A stretch of DNA of 64,000 nucleotides from Oreohelix idahoensis (Eukaryota > Mollusca > Gastropoda > Stylommatophora > Oreohelicidae), in NCBI GenBank assembly GCA_024509875.1, contig JAMPIV010008527.1, forward strand, positions 248,001 to 312,000, given 5' to 3'. Positions 63,180 to 64,000 of this stretch are shown here, in pieces. Numbering within the stretch: the stretch's first letter is position 1; every line of letters begins with the position of its first letter. Both the position numbers and the translations under genes were made by a program. The notes under the pieces were generated by a model that saw only the letters and a program-made list of their open reading frames with translations, did not search any database and was not told where the DNA came from.

Positions 63180-63482
63180 CATCGGCCGTATGGCTATCTC
63201 TTTATGATTTCCAACCGCCGAGGGATTTTTAATGAGTGCAACTTGCACACATGACCTCTGATTCTTTCTCCCGTATCCGAGAAGACTAGGCATATGATCT
63301 CACTACCCAGGAGATCGGGGGGGGGGAGTATGACAACATTACTAACCACTGATTCTGAAAAAAATTCCCATAAATTATATTTCCTATACTGGGAGCAAAC
63401 CCGGTACCTTTATAATTAGAGGCAGACGCCATACCTCTTAGCCACTCCGACCTTCTGTCCAGAAACCAGAGAACTGTCCACC
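63180..63482 (-). mobile_element. tRNA-like SINE, family 4
   Basis: The minus strand at 63400-63470 reads GGTCGGAGTGGCTAAGAGGT (box A-like GTGGCTAAGAGG) and GGGTTTGCTCCC (box B-like) at tRNA spacing. It then leads into a body containing a C-run (GGGGGGGGG on +, 63318-63326). Ends uncertain. Confidence 0.5.
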
Positions 63483-63485
63483 CTT

Positions 63486-63620
63486 GTTTATCAATCAATA
63501 CCATTTAGCTCCTCAAGGAGCATTGGCCTACAACAAACACATACCAAGTCCTCCTGTCACGTACCATCAGCTCACGTTCTTTCTATGTCTTCCACATCAT
63601 TTTCACTTCTATCTCTGGTT
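63486..63620 (-). mobile_element. LINE D 3' end
   Basis: ATCAATCAATACCATTTAGC, CTCCTCAAGGAGCATTGGCC and AAACACATACCAAGTCCTCC: family 3' end with ATTG tail on the minus strand. Confidence 0.75.
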
Positions 63621-64000
63621 CTCTTTTAGTCCCCTTGTTTATAGATGTGACAAAAGCATAAGGGATCCCATGGTTGACAGCCACGTAAAGGTCAGCATTT
63701 TCAGCCATTTTGGCACCATATTAGTCATATACATATAAATCAGCTGCTCCTTCTGATTAACATCGTTCCTATTGTTCCATCATGTTCTAGCAACATTTCT
63801 CCGTGGACTTTACCATCATCATTTTCCTTTTCGCAGATTATGGAGCCGCCACTGTAGCTAGTCCCTTTGCAGGAAGCCGGCACCAAGTATTCACATGCTC
63901 TTGTAGTGATGTTTTCTGTACCTATTTGTTTGACATGATGAGGTTGCCATCCTCATGCATAAGCTCATATTAGTTGCCTTGTACGATATGCCTGAGAAAG
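63621..64000. other. TTC17 intron 3 sequence to window edge
   Basis: No exon, repeat family or RNA gene recognised. Confidence 0.4.

Overview
The window is eukaryotic and looks like the repeat-rich genome of an invertebrate animal. It is AT-rich, its genes are split by GT-AG introns, and it holds many kinds of animal transposon side by side. A mollusc or another lophotrochozoan is possible, because an Aplysia-type N-RAG-like fragment, Gmr1 and SURL gypsy elements and RTE-like LINEs occur together, but the species cannot be fixed from the sequence. All family names given here come from reading motifs by eye, without any database search.

Only two host genes are recognised, both on the + strand and both partial. 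The first is the 3' end of a mitochondrial class-I release factor gene (RF1/MTRF1L type), with exons at 5386-5461 and 11019-11258 and a polyadenylation signal at 11701. Its last exon lacks the conserved stretch that normally follows the SEKIR motif and carries a 14-bp tandem duplication that breaks the frame. The second is the 5' end of TTC17, with exons at 51021-51134, 55722-55866 and 62607-62721. It starts with a signal peptide and runs off the right edge.

Mobile DNA fills most of the rest. From 1 to 22.5 kb there are a gag-like fragment, a Tigger transposon inside a LINE, a mariner-like MITE, many 5'-truncated LINEs, tRNA-derived SINEs with clear target-site duplications, a solo LTR, an N-RAG-like pseudogene, three minisatellites and a family of repeats carrying histone-like hairpins. 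From 22.5 to 44.6 kb there is one nested composite. A Gmr1-type gypsy retrotransposon on the - strand, with SCAN-like gag and integrase placed before reverse transcriptase, is interrupted inside gag by a SURL/mag-type gypsy element on the + strand. The 5' LTR of that element is split in turn by an almost complete RTE-like LINE with a 1064-residue ORF. The two Gmr1 LTRs hold further insertions: a LINE in the 3' LTR, and two LINEs plus a Penelope/hammerhead-like fragment in the 5' LTR. Target-site duplications and LTR continuity give the order of events.

From 44.6 to 51 kb lie LINE remnants, including a LINE with a C-terminal zinc finger. From 51 to 64 kb the TTC17 introns hold a foldback MITE, RNase H-bearing LINE remnants, a hAT-like MITE, SINEs and a 1.9-kb minisatellite with a 23-bp unit.

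LINE names used here are local labels. A ends in (GAA)n after a GRPKTTWRRTVEAEMQ motif. C ends in (TAAG)n. D ends in (ATTG)n, carries a RRRWRWIGHTL motif and has the most copies. E ends in (CAA)n and has a zinc finger. F is a short (GAA)n-tailed fragment. 'I-like' marks those with an RNase H domain.
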